From positions 372,001-436,000 of the forward strand of contig NZ_JAYSGI010000002.1 in assembly GCF_041912895.1 (NCBI RefSeq): a stretch of 64,000 bases of DNA, read 5' to 3'. The translations under genes and the position numbers were made by a program. The notes below the pieces were generated by a model. That model had not been told where the DNA came from and ran no database searches. It saw nothing but the letters and a program-made list of their open reading frames with translations. Below, piece after piece: positions 9,105-17,300 of this stretch (position 1 is its first letter; each line of letters opens with the position of its first letter). This DNA is from Pelagerythrobacter sp041912895 (GTDB taxonomy: Bacteria; Pseudomonadota; Alphaproteobacteria; Sphingomonadales; Sphingomonadaceae).

Positions 9105-9812
9105 CTAGAGGCCGCGCCAGACCTTCACCGAAGCGGAATCTCTCGCGCCGAAGCGACGGGCGTCGCATTCCGCGGGGCGGAAATCCTTGCCGTAGCAGAG
9201 CCGCAATTCCTCCAGCCAGCCGCGCCGGTTCAGGTGAATACCGATCGCGTCGGCGCGCCAGTCGCGGTTGGCCATGAGGAAGCGCTCGCGGATTATGCCC
9301 GCGGTCAATTCGTCCTGCCGGGAGAGGCGGTCCATGTCGGGAAAGGTAAGCGAATCCCACAGGATGCGGGTGACGCGCAGGTACGTTTCGGGCTTTCGCA
9401 CCATGCACGCGCCGTGCTTGGCCCATTGCCGCGCCTGCAATGCGGTCGAGGGCGAGAGGCACAGGTTGCCCCGCGCCTGTGCGGGAGAAACGCGCCGCGC
9501 GGTGGGGCACCATTGCGGCCAAGTGCCGCGCCCCTCGGGCCACAGGCCATGGACGACGAACCCGAAGCGCCCGCGATCGCCCGAACACTGCATGTTCTGG
9601 CTAACCTGCCCCTCGCGCGCCTTGCAGAACTCGGGCGACCACGACAGCGCGAGCGTATAGCCGGTGACGGGCACTTGCCGCACCGGCCCCTCGCGCGGAA
9701 TATTCGGCACAGTGACGGTGCGTGGCACGCGGCACTGGTAGGATTGCGCGAGAGCGGGAGCCGCCGCGCCGATCAGCGCGAGGGCTGATCCGGCAACTGA
9801 GGCTGCGCGCAG
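9105..9812 (-). CDS. ribonuclease T2 family protein, secreted
   Basis: Endoribonuclease of the T2 family. The two catalytic segments are present: CAS I in FVVHGLWPEG and CAS II in QWAKHGAC, with several Cys for disulfides. The frame upstream of the first standard codon (GTG 9728) encodes a convincing signal peptide, RAASVAGSALALIG... ending ALAQ, followed by YQCRVPRT. No ATG, GTG or TTG exists to start it. CTG at 9812-9810, one base after the upstream gene's TAG, is the best candidate, so I use it. If GTG 9728 were used the protein would be cytoplasmic and lack a conserved-looking Cys. Confidence 0.8.
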   Translation of the reverse strand: MRAASVAGSALALIGAAAPALAQSYQCRVPRTVTVPNIPREGPVRQVPVTGYTLALSWSPEFCKAREGQVSQNMQCSGDRGRFGFVVHGLWPEGRGTWPQWCPTARRVSPAQARGNLCLSPSTALQARQWAKHGACMVRKPETYLRVTRILWDSLTFPDMDRLSRQDELTAGIIRERFLMANRDWRADAIGIHLNRRGWLEELRLCYGKDFRPAECDARRFGARDSASVKVWRGL

Positions 9813-9813
9813 A

Positions 9814-10254
9814 CTATTGCGGATCGGTCGGCGCCCCGGGGTCCTTTCCCTTGCTGGCGAACCAGGCCTTGGCGTCGGGGCGGAACAGGAACCAGATCGC
9901 CGCGGCCTGCATCACGATCGCGACGAGCGAGAGCACGATCGAGACCGCCACTCCGGTGGCGAAAAGATCGGGCAGGCCGGTGAGGCCGAGCAGGATCAGC
10001 AGGATCAGGATCCATTTGACGAATTCGAGCCGCAGCCGTGAGACGAGGAACCACAGCGCCAGATTGATGACGATGCCGAATACGAAACCGCCGATCAGCC
10101 CGGCGCCGCCCATATCGGCGTCCAGCCCCGACTGGGCGAACTGCGCATCGATCTGCGCCTTGAGCGAACCGTAGGTCAGCAGGAAATTCACTACGCCCAG
10201 CGCGAGCGCGCCGAGCCAGAACATGTCGAACTTGCGAATGGAATCGGGCCGCAT
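9814..10254 (-). CDS. small integral membrane protein of unknown function
   Basis: About 146 residues with three to four hydrophobic segments (FDMFWLGALALGVVNFLL; a GGFVFGIVINLALWFLV stretch; ILILLILLGLTGLPDLF; SIVLSLVAIVMQAAAIWFLF) and a charged C-terminus. AGGGGG with 6-bp spacing points to the ATG at 10254 rather than 10260. No family recognised. Its stop TAG abuts the putative CTG start of the RNase T2 gene, so the two may be translationally coupled. Confidence 0.7.
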   Translation of the reverse strand: MRPDSIRKFDMFWLGALALGVVNFLLTYGSLKAQIDAQFAQSGLDADMGGAGLIGGFVFGIVINLALWFLVSRLRLEFVKWILILLILLGLTGLPDLFATGVAVSIVLSLVAIVMQAAAIWFLFRPDAKAWFASKGKDPGAPTDPQ

Positions 10255-10295
10255 GGTCATCCCCCTGATCGTTGCCGGGGCACGATGCCGCAAAG

Positions 10296-11171
10296 CTAGA
10301 GCGGGGTAAAGTCGAGACCGATATCGGCGGCGGGCGCGCTCTGGGTCAGGCGGCCGACCGAGACGTAGTCGACGCCGGTGGCGGCCTTCGCGGCGATGGT
10401 TTCAAGCGTGATCCCGCCGCTCGCCTCGGTCGGCACGCGCCCGGCCACCAGCGCCACCGCCTCGCGCAGCGTCGGCGGGTCCATGTTGTCGAGCAGCAGC
10501 CGCGTGGCCCCGGCGACGAGCGCGGGTTCGATCTGGTCGATCCGGTCGACCTCGCAGACGATCTCGGCCACTCCCGCGGCGGCCGCGCGGCGCACCGCCT
10601 CGCCCACGCCGCCCGCGACGGCGACGTGGTTGTCCTTGATCATCGCCGCGTCCCACAGCCCCATGCGGTGATTCGCCGCGCCGCCTTGCCGCGTGGCGTA
10701 TTTCTCGAGGGCCCGCAGGCCGGGCAGCGTCTTGCGCGTGTCGAGCAGAGTGCAGTCGGGGTTCGCCCCATCTGTTCGCATCGCATCGACGTAAGCACGG
10801 GTCAGCGTGGCGATGCCCGACAGGTGCTGCACGGTGTTGAGCGCGCTGCGCTCCGCCGTCAGCATCGCCCGGGCGCTGCCCGACAGGCGCATCACATCGG
10901 TCCCGGCGGGCACCCGCGCGCCTTCTTCGGCGAGGATTTCGATTGCGATCGCCGGATCGAGCGCGCGGAAGAACGCCGCCGCCACCGGCAGCCCCGCCAC
11001 CACGATCGCATCGCGCGTGTCCATCACCCCTTCGAACCTCGCCTCCGCCGGGATCACGCTCTCCGAGGTAACGTCGCGCCCGCCCCCGGGCAGCCCCTCG
11101 CCGAGATCCTCGGCCAGCGTATCGCGCACGAAACGGTCGAGATCGAAGCCGGGGAGGGTGAAGGGTGTCAT
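10296..11171 (-). CDS. nadC: nicotinate-nucleotide pyrophosphorylase (carboxylating)
   Basis: Quinolinate phosphoribosyltransferase of NAD synthesis: quinolinate + PRPP to NaMN. 291 residues. Diagnostic motifs: LDTRKTLPGLRALEKYA, NHRMGLWDAAMIKDNH and the phosphate-binding end VDYVSVGRLTQSAPA. The start at 11171 (MTPFTLPGFD) fits the family; the open frame upstream is an unrelated Arg-rich read-through of the repeat-rich intergenic region. Confidence 0.95.
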   Translation of the reverse strand: MTPFTLPGFDLDRFVRDTLAEDLGEGLPGGGRDVTSESVIPAEARFEGVMDTRDAIVVAGLPVAAAFFRALDPAIAIEILAEEGARVPAGTDVMRLSGSARAMLTAERSALNTVQHLSGIATLTRAYVDAMRTDGANPDCTLLDTRKTLPGLRALEKYATRQGGAANHRMGLWDAAMIKDNHVAVAGGVGEAVRRAAAAGVAEIVCEVDRIDQIEPALVAGATRLLLDNMDPPTLREAVALVAGRVPTEASGGITLETIAAKAATGVDYVSVGRLTQSAPAADIGLDFTPL

Positions 11172-11488
11172 GGGGTAGCTGTGAGGCTTTTTCGGTCGTG
11201 CCTCAAGCGCCGGCGCATGTTTTCCGCGCGGAGTCTTTTGTTTGCGCCTCAAGCGCCGGTGGCCGCATCCGCGGCCTTGGCTATCCTCGGGCCTGACGGC
11301 CCTGCGGGCGCGCGTTCGCGCTTGCGGTCGGCTGGCGCCGACCGAGCCTTTCCAAGCCGTAGCCGTCACGCGGTGACCCGGTTCGCGACCAGCGAACCGC
11401 AAGGGCGACCGCCCGCCCGCAGGCGCCCCGTAGCGTAGCGGAGGGAACAGCGCCGAGGACGAACGCGCGGATGCGCGTTCGCAACGAA
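11172..11488. repeat. structured, repeat-rich intergenic region
   Basis: A 317-bp stretch without a gene between two leftward genes. It holds a direct repeat GCCTCAAGCGCCGG at 11200-11213 and 11246-11259. It also holds stem-loops with perfect stems at 11326-11343 (7 bp), 11365-11377 (5 bp), 11380-11398 (7 bp) and 11461-11480 (8 bp). The stem density suggests a dispersed extragenic element or a structured RNA; I cannot tell which without other copies. Confidence 0.55.
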
Positions 11489-12286
11489 TCAATGCACGAA
11501 CCGCGCCACCACGTCGCGGTAACTCCGGCTCACCTTCACCTCAGCGCCGCTGTCCAGCACCAGGAAGCATTCGCCGTTCGTGTGCGGACGGACCTGGCGG
11601 ACCTGGTCGAGGTTGACGATGGTCGAACGGTGGACGCGCTGGAACTTGCGCGGATCGAGCCGGCGTTCGAGATCCTTCATCGTCTCGCGCAGGATCAGCG
11701 AATTGTCGCCGGTGTAGATGCACATGTAGTCGCCCGCCGCTTCGATATGCTCGATCGAGCCGACCTCGACGCGGAAGATCTGTCCGCGGTCCTTGATGTT
11801 GATGAGCTTCTCGAACCGGTCGCTCGATTCGCTTTCGCTGTCGGTGAATTCCTCGGCGGCGTCGGGCGCGACTTCGCTCAGCACGTTGAGCAGCTTCTCC
11901 GCTTCGTCGGCCGAGCGCTTTTCGGCGATGCGCTGGCGCACCCGCTCGACCGTGTCGGCGAGCTTCACCGGATCGACCGGCTTCATCAGGTAGTTCACCG
12001 CATTGGCTTCGAACGCGCGGATCGCGTGTTCCTGGAAGGCGGTGACGAACACGAACAGCGGCGGTTCGATCTCCATCACCCCCTTGACCACCGAGAACCC
12101 GTCGAAGCCCGGCATCTGGATGTCGAGGAAGACGAGATCGGGCTTCTCGGTCTTGATCTTGCGGATCGCCTCGCGCCCGTTGGCGCACGTGTCGATCACC
12201 TCGATGTCCTCGAACGGCTCGAGGCGGACCTGGAGCCCCTGGATGGCGAGCTTTTCGTCGTCGACGATGATGGTGCGGATGGTCAT
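11489..12286 (-). CDS. LytTR-type response regulator
   Basis: 265 residues: receiver domain (about 1-120) with phosphoacceptor D55 in LVFLDIQMPG and the switch Lys in MKPVDPVKLA, then a LytTR DNA-binding domain (about 165-262) with RVHRSTIVNLDQV. The gene overlaps the stop of the upstream histidine kinase by 4 bp (ATGA), so the pair is coupled. LytTR regulators bind direct-repeat sites; a possible target array lies upstream of the kinase at 13529-13588. Confidence 0.93.
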   Translation of the reverse strand: MTIRTIIVDDEKLAIQGLQVRLEPFEDIEVIDTCANGREAIRKIKTEKPDLVFLDIQMPGFDGFSVVKGVMEIEPPLFVFVTAFQEHAIRAFEANAVNYLMKPVDPVKLADTVERVRQRIAEKRSADEAEKLLNVLSEVAPDAAEEFTDSESESSDRFEKLINIKDRGQIFRVEVGSIEHIEAAGDYMCIYTGDNSLILRETMKDLERRLDPRKFQRVHRSTIVNLDQVRQVRPHTNGECFLVLDSGAEVKVSRSYRDVVARFVH

Positions 12287-13494
12287 GTCTGGGTTCCGAT
12301 TGGCCGCCTCTCGGGCACGGCGGCGGGAGGGGGATTTGCAGGATCGTGCGAAATACGCTGGGGGGGCGGTGCCGGTTCCTCGGCTTCGGCCTGTTCGTGC
12401 GGGATTTCGATGATCACGGTGAACCCGCCTTCGGGCGGGGTGCGGATTTCGAACAGATGGTCGTCGCCATAGGCCTGGGCAAGCCGGTTCCTGATATTGG
12501 CGAGGCCGACCCCGGTCGAAACCGTCTGCCCGTCGCCGGTGATTGCGGCCGGGAGGCTGGGGCGAATCGGGCCGCGTTGCAAGCCTGGCCCGGTGTCGGA
12601 AACGGTGACGCGCAGACGGTTTCCGACGAGCCGAGCCGCGAGGCTGATCCGCGCGCCTTCCTCCTGCGCGGAGACGGCGTACTTGATCGCGTTCTCGACC
12701 AGCGGCTGGAGCAGCATCGAGGGCAGGCTGGCCAGCGCTGCGGAAGGCTCGATCGCGAAATCGGTGCGCAGCCGCTCCTCGAACCGCATGCGCTCGATCC
12801 CGAGATAGAGCTGCAGCGTCTCGATCTCCTCGGCCAGCGTCACCTTGCCGCCCGGCTGGCTGATGAGGGTGTGGCGCAGGAACGAGGAGAGGCGCGTGAG
12901 CATCGCGTTCGCCGGCTCGGTCTGTTTCAGCAGCACCAGCGTGCTGATCGAATTCAGGGTGTTGAACAGAAAATGCGGGTTGAGCTGGTAACGCAGCATG
13001 GCGAGCTGCGCGCTGGTCGCCTGCGCTTCCAGCCGCTCGAGCCGGTCGGCCTGCTCCTCGACCTGGAGGAAGTAGTTGATCGCGTAATAGAGCGCCGACC
13101 ATGCGCCCAGCAGCGTGAGCGGGAAGATGAAGATGCCGAGCAGCAGGGTGACGATGCCGCCCTCGCTCGCGGGCCAGTAGAGCGTGAAGACCCAGGCGTC
13201 GACGAAGGCGTAGATCCCCACCGCGATCGCGAGCACGGCGGCGGTGGTGCCCCAGGTCACCAGCGGGCGGCGATGGATCAGCTTGCGGTAGATGACCGAG
13301 AGGATCAGGCTGATCGAGAAGCCGGCGACCATCTCGATCAGGATCGGCACGACGAAATCGAGCGGCTGGCCGTTCGCGAGCGAGGAAATCGCGCGCAGCA
13401 GCATCGCCCCGCCCCACCCGGCGAACTGCAGGTTCCAGAAGGCGCGGTTCTTGTTGGCGAAGAACGGCGTAGGGCGGAAGGGCAGCATGGCCAT
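12283..13494 (-). CDS. LytS/YehU-type sensor histidine kinase
   Basis: 403-residue membrane kinase. About four to five transmembrane segments fill residues 15-145, followed by a short coiled coil and the His_kinase motif QLNPHFLFNTLNS with phospho-acceptor H174, then an HATPase_c domain with N-box LVENAIKYAV and DTGPGL. ATG codons at 13494 and 13488 are both possible. No periplasmic sensor domain is evident, so the signal is probably sensed in the membrane. Partner of the LytTR regulator. Confidence 0.93.
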   Translation of the reverse strand: MAMLPFRPTPFFANKNRAFWNLQFAGWGGAMLLRAISSLANGQPLDFVVPILIEMVAGFSISLILSVIYRKLIHRRPLVTWGTTAAVLAIAVGIYAFVDAWVFTLYWPASEGGIVTLLLGIFIFPLTLLGAWSALYYAINYFLQVEEQADRLERLEAQATSAQLAMLRYQLNPHFLFNTLNSISTLVLLKQTEPANAMLTRLSSFLRHTLISQPGGKVTLAEEIETLQLYLGIERMRFEERLRTDFAIEPSAALASLPSMLLQPLVENAIKYAVSAQEEGARISLAARLVGNRLRVTVSDTGPGLQRGPIRPSLPAAITGDGQTVSTGVGLANIRNRLAQAYGDDHLFEIRTPPEGGFTVIIEIPHEQAEAEEPAPPPQRISHDPANPPPAAVPERRPIGTQT

Positions 13495-13528
13495 GGCTCA
13501 ACGCTCTAGCCGAAGATGGGGGCCCAGT

Positions 13529-13588
13529 CAGATTATTTGGCGCCAGATTATTTGGCGTCAGATTGTTTGGTGCCGGATTATTTGGTTC
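13529..13588. repeat. four tandem 15-bp repeats
   Basis: Four contiguous copies of CAGATTATTTGGCGC-like units (13529, 13544, 13559, 13574), the first two differing only in the last base. They lie between the divergent kinase gene and the HD-domain gene and are AT-rich in a GC-rich context. Confidence 0.85.
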
Positions 13589-13631
13589 GTGCCGCGTTTC
13601 GGGTTAGGATCGGTTGCAAGGAGAGATGCAA

Positions 13632-14252
13632 ATGGACGTGACCGAACAGACGCTCCACGGTGCCGAGGAACGCGCGAAGTTCCGCGAGATGAAGCAGGGC
13701 ACGGCGGAGGACTGGGCGATCATCGGCGGCGAATACCGCGCGTTCGCCAAAGGGCTGCCCGACCGCGTGCTCGACCATCTGAAGCTGCTCGACGGCGATT
13801 TCGGCGGTTTTCCGGTCTGCCGGCTCGAACACTCGCTGCAGACCGCCACCCGCGCGCACCGCGACGGGCGCGACGAGCAATATGTTGTCATGGCGCTGCT
13901 GCACGACATCGGCGATACGCTCGGCAGCTACAACCACCCCGACGTCGCCGCCTCGATCATCAAGCCGTTCGTGCGCGAGGAATTGCACTGGACCTGCCAG
14001 CACCACGGGCATTTCCAGGGCTATTACTATTTCCACTTCCTCGGCATGGACAAGGACGCGCGCGAGGCGTTCCGCGGGCACGAGCATTTCGAGACGTGCC
14101 GCGAGTTCTGCGAGAAATACGATCAGGCGGCGTTCGATCCCGACTACGAGAGCGAGCCGCTCGCATTCTTCGAGCCGATGGTGCGCCGGGTGATGGAGCG
14201 TCCGCTCGCGAGCCTGTACAAGCTGGAAGAGCAGGCCGAAGCCGCCGAATAA
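13632..14252 (+). CDS. HD-domain phosphohydrolase-like protein
   Basis: About 206 residues. Metal ligands of an HD fold can be seen: His in LEHSLQTATRAH, the HD pair in ALLHDIGDTLG, and further His in CQHHGHF. Related predicted hydrolases act on small molecules or nucleotides; the substrate is not known. AAGGAGAG with the right spacing selects the ATG at 13632 over 13626. It ends 4 bp before the convergent M48 gene. Confidence 0.85.
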   Translation: MDVTEQTLHGAEERAKFREMKQGTAEDWAIIGGEYRAFAKGLPDRVLDHLKLLDGDFGGFPVCRLEHSLQTATRAHRDGRDEQYVVMALLHDIGDTLGSYNHPDVAASIIKPFVREELHWTCQHHGHFQGYYYFHFLGMDKDAREAFRGHEHFETCREFCEKYDQAAFDPDYESEPLAFFEPMVRRVMERPLASLYKLEEQAEAAE

Positions 14253-14256
14253 GGGC

Positions 14257-15228
14257 TCAGCGCGGGGTATCGGGCGGGATTTCGCGCACGAACAGCCGCG
14301 CCCAGTCGGCGCTGCCGTCCGCGCCCCGCGCCGCGGCCACGCGGGGCAACTCCGCCGCGATCGCTTCGGCCCGTTCGTCCCACCCGTCGTGCGTGCGCTT
14401 GCGGAACAGGCCGCCGCCGTGTTCGGGGCCCCAGCGGCGCATGAAATGCAGCGCCTCGGCCGGATCGTAGCCGGCGTTGGCGAGCAGCCACGGCATCAGC
14501 CGGTCCGCCTCGCGCTCGGTCAGGCGCACGTCGCGCCGCTTGCGCCCGCGCGAATCGAGCCAGGCGGGATGGCCGAGCAGGTTGTGCGCCAGCTCGTGCG
14601 CGACGGCGGCGGCGAACTCGCCCTCCGGATAGGCGAGCCCGGCGAATTCGCGCCCGATCGCGACCCTCGCGCCGTCCGCCACCGCGCGCTCCCCCGCCAT
14701 CATCTCGAACCGGCTCGGGCAGGCGGGGACGCCGCGCAGCGTCAGCTCGCCGCCATCGGGGAAGGCAAGCGCGACCGCGCCGTCTTCGGCCAGCGAGCGC
14801 TCGATCATCGCGTGGATCGCGGCGAGGCGGCGCCAGTCGGAGCGTTCCTCTGCCGCGAGGCCGGCGAGCGTGGCGCCGTCGACCGCGGCCACCTCGCGGT
14901 TGGGCCGTAGCCCCGCCGCAGCGGCGGGCGAGCTGGGAGCGACCGCCTGTACCGCCACCTCGCCTTCGATCCCCGCCGCCGCGCGGATCGCCGCCGGATC
15001 GGCATATCCGGCCATGTCCTGCAGCAGCAGGCCGACCGCGGGGCGGGCACCGGTGCAGAAGCGGGCGTTGCCGGTCGCCAGCCGCCAGCCCGCCGCGAGC
15101 AGCCGTGCGTCGTCTCTCTGGAGCGCGGCGAGCGCGCTGTCGGCGGGGGAAGCGGCGAATGCGGCGGTGGGCGAGCCGAGCGGCAGCGCGAGCGCGAGAG
15201 CGAACGCTGCGGCGAGGGGGCGAATCAC
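14257..15228 (-). CDS. M48-family metallopeptidase with PDZ-like segment
   Basis: 323-residue exported protease. The N-terminal signal is IRPLAAAFALALALPLG...AFA. A PDZ-like stretch (VQAVAPSSPAAAAGLRPN) precedes the HELAH zinc motif, with a downstream Glu in TEREAD. It starts with GTG at 15228 overlapping the TGA of the DsbA-like gene (GTGA). It sits with two other envelope proteins, suggesting shared handling of misfolded periplasmic or outer-membrane proteins. Confidence 0.85.
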   Translation of the reverse strand: MIRPLAAAFALALALPLGSPTAAFAASPADSALAALQRDDARLLAAGWRLATGNARFCTGARPAVGLLLQDMAGYADPAAIRAAAGIEGEVAVQAVAPSSPAAAAGLRPNREVAAVDGATLAGLAAEERSDWRRLAAIHAMIERSLAEDGAVALAFPDGGELTLRGVPACPSRFEMMAGERAVADGARVAIGREFAGLAYPEGEFAAAVAHELAHNLLGHPAWLDSRGRKRRDVRLTEREADRLMPWLLANAGYDPAEALHFMRRWGPEHGGGLFRKRTHDGWDERAEAIAAELPRVAAARGADGSADWARLFVREIPPDTPR

Positions 15229-15923
15229 GATCCGCGCGCGTCGCCGATCGCCGCGTCGAGCCCGTCGTAGCCGACCGCGCCTTCGATCACCTTGCCGCCC
15301 ACCACCCAGCTCGGCGTGCCGGTGAAGCCGAGCGTCTCGGCCAGCCGCATCGTCTTGGCGATTTCGCGTGTGGCGGTCTCGGACGAGGCGAATTCGCGCG
15401 CGGCAGCAAGATCGAGCCCGGCGGCGCGCGCGGCCTTCTCGATGCTCGCGGCGTCGGGCGGGCCCAGCGCGAACATCGCATCGTGGAACGCGGCGAACTT
15501 GCCCTGCTGCGCGGCGGCGAGCGCCATGCGCGCGGCTTCCTCGCTGCCGCGGAAGATCGGCCATTCGCGGATCACCACGCGCAGGTCGGGATTGTCCGCG
15601 ACCAGCCGGTCGACCTCGGGCTTGCTCATCCGGCAATACGTGCAGCCGTAGTCTGTGAATTCGACCAGCGTGACCGAGCCTTCGGGATTGCCGAGCACCG
15701 CGCCGGGGAAAGGCTCCGCGACTTCGCCTGCGACCGCCGACAGCCGTTCGCTGGCCTGCTTCGCCTGATAGGCGTCGGCCATTTCGGCGAGCACTTCGGG
15801 ATGGTCGAGCAGGTAGCCCCGCACCTGCCGGTCGCCGAGGCCGCTGAGCGACCACAGCGCCGCGCCCGCGAAGCCGAACAGCAGCGCGAGCAGCGCGGCG
15901 AGGAAATAGTTGCGGCCGGTCAT
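15225..15923 (-). CDS. DsbA-family thioredoxin-fold oxidoreductase
   Basis: 232-residue membrane-anchored disulfide oxidoreductase. One N-terminal transmembrane segment (YFLAALLALLFGFAGAALW), a helical linker, then a DsbA/Com1-like domain with active site GCTYC and cis-Pro in GTPSWVVGG. The start ATG at 15923 lies 11 bp after the BepA-like gene. It is coupled to the M48 gene downstream. Confidence 0.9.
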   Translation of the reverse strand: MTGRNYFLAALLALLFGFAGAALWSLSGLGDRQVRGYLLDHPEVLAEMADAYQAKQASERLSAVAGEVAEPFPGAVLGNPEGSVTLVEFTDYGCTYCRMSKPEVDRLVADNPDLRVVIREWPIFRGSEEAARMALAAAQQGKFAAFHDAMFALGPPDAASIEKAARAAGLDLAAAREFASSETATREIAKTMRLAETLGFTGTPSWVVGGKVIEGAVGYDGLDAAIGDARGS

Positions 15924-15933
15924 CGCGGCGGCG

Positions 15934-17289
15934 CTAACGCCGGTTCTGCTCGCGTTCAAGCGCGGCGCGGGCCTCCATCTCGATATCCTGCGCGCGCAGC
16001 CAATCCGGGGTGCCTTGCGGCAGGCCGATCTCGGCCGCCTGCGCGCTGCGGATCGCCATCGCGTATTGCCGGCTCATCACCTGCTGTTCCGCGCTGGCGA
16101 GGCGTGCGCGCGGCATGTCGCCTCGCGCCGCATAGACCACGCCGAGCTGATACCAGGCGAAGGGATTGTACCGGTCGCGCGCCACGGCGGCGCGCAGCAC
16201 GCGCTCCGCCTCCTCGTAATGCGCCGCATCTTCGGTCGCGATCAGCGCGTGGCCGAACATCGCGGCGATCAGCGGCTCGTTGCGCGTCAGCCCGGTCGCC
16301 TCGCGCAGCGGCGCGAGCGCCTCTTCGGGCTGCCCCGATTCAAGCAGGACCTGGCCCTTGAGCTCGAGGAAATAGGGGTCGTCCGGCTGCATGGCCAGCA
16401 GTGCGTCGGCCTCGGTCAGCGCGCGCTCCATCTGCGCGTCCTTGTGCCAGGCATAGGCGCGGGCGTAGCGGGCCGGAATTCCGGTCATCGTCTCGGGAAA
16501 GGCCTGCAAGGTGCGCTGCGGGGTCTGCTGATAACCGAACAGCTTGGCCTTCACCCGCTCGAACCGGGCCTGCAGCGCCGCGTCGTCGGGCGCGTCCCAT
16601 GCAGGATCGCGCGTGTAGACTTCGCGCAGACGTGCGATGCGATCGCCCGACAGCGGGTGGGTGCGGCCAAACGCCACCTCGTCGTCCTGGCTGTAGCCGT
16701 AACGGAATTCCTGGTTCTGCAGCTTGCCGAAGAACGCCAGCGAGCCGCGGCCCGAGATTCCGGCGTTCGACAGGTATTCCGCCCCTGCCGCGTCGGCCGA
16801 GGATTCCTGCACCCGGCTGAACGCGAGATACTTGCCCATCGCCGCCTGCTGCCCGGCCATCATCACGCCCATCGCCGCCTCGCCCGCGCCCGCAAGCGCC
16901 GCGCCGACACCGAGCAGCAGCGAGAGGATCGAGATATTGGTCGCCGCGCCCGCGCCTTCGGAGTGGCGGATGATGTGTCCGCCGGTGATGTGGCCCAGCT
17001 CGTGGGCGATGACGCCTTGCACTTCGTTGGCGGTGTCGGCGGCGTCGATCAGGCCGGAGTGGATATAGACCGCCTGCCCGCCCGCCACGAAGGCGTTGAT
17101 CGAACTGTCGTTTATCAGCACGATATCGACGTTGCCCGGCTGGAGCCCGGCGGCCTCGACCAACGGCGCGGCCATGTCGTTCAGCAGCGCCTCGGTCTCC
17201 GCGTCGCGCAGGATCGACTGCGCCGCGACGGGTTGCACGGCCAGGCAGATGGCCGCGATCAGCGCGAGGAAGCGGGCGAGGAATTGCAT
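15934..17289 (-). CDS. BepA-like M48 metallopeptidase with TPR repeats
   Basis: 451 residues: Sec signal ending VAAQS, M48 catalytic domain with HELGH, third ligand in ESSADAAG, and an H-P-x-S motif (THPLSGDR), followed by a C-terminal TPR region of about four repeats. This is the architecture of BepA (YfgC), a periplasmic protease/chaperone for outer-membrane protein assembly. First gene of a three-gene leftward run with the DsbA-like and M48-PDZ proteins. Confidence 0.92.
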   Translation of the reverse strand: MQFLARFLALIAAICLAVQPVAAQSILRDAETEALLNDMAAPLVEAAGLQPGNVDIVLINDSSINAFVAGGQAVYIHSGLIDAADTANEVQGVIAHELGHITGGHIIRHSEGAGAATNISILSLLLGVGAALAGAGEAAMGVMMAGQQAAMGKYLAFSRVQESSADAAGAEYLSNAGISGRGSLAFFGKLQNQEFRYGYSQDDEVAFGRTHPLSGDRIARLREVYTRDPAWDAPDDAALQARFERVKAKLFGYQQTPQRTLQAFPETMTGIPARYARAYAWHKDAQMERALTEADALLAMQPDDPYFLELKGQVLLESGQPEEALAPLREATGLTRNEPLIAAMFGHALIATEDAAHYEEAERVLRAAVARDRYNPFAWYQLGVVYAARGDMPRARLASAEQQVMSRQYAMAIRSAQAAEIGLPQGTPDWLRAQDIEMEARAALEREQNRR

Positions 17290-17300
17290 GCCGGGCTACG

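Noticed and set aside
11326..11398. Possible tRNA or riboswitch for nadC
   Set aside because: The stems do not form a cloverleaf, and the region lies mostly 150 bp or more upstream of nadC without a recognisable riboswitch core.
13529..13588. Possible CRISPR array
   Set aside because: Units are 15 bp and contiguous, with no spacers and no cas genes in the window.
13292..14470. Frame encoding a QIIWR peptide repeat
   Set aside because: The repeat is the 15-bp DNA array read through; the frame overlaps two well-supported genes on both strands.
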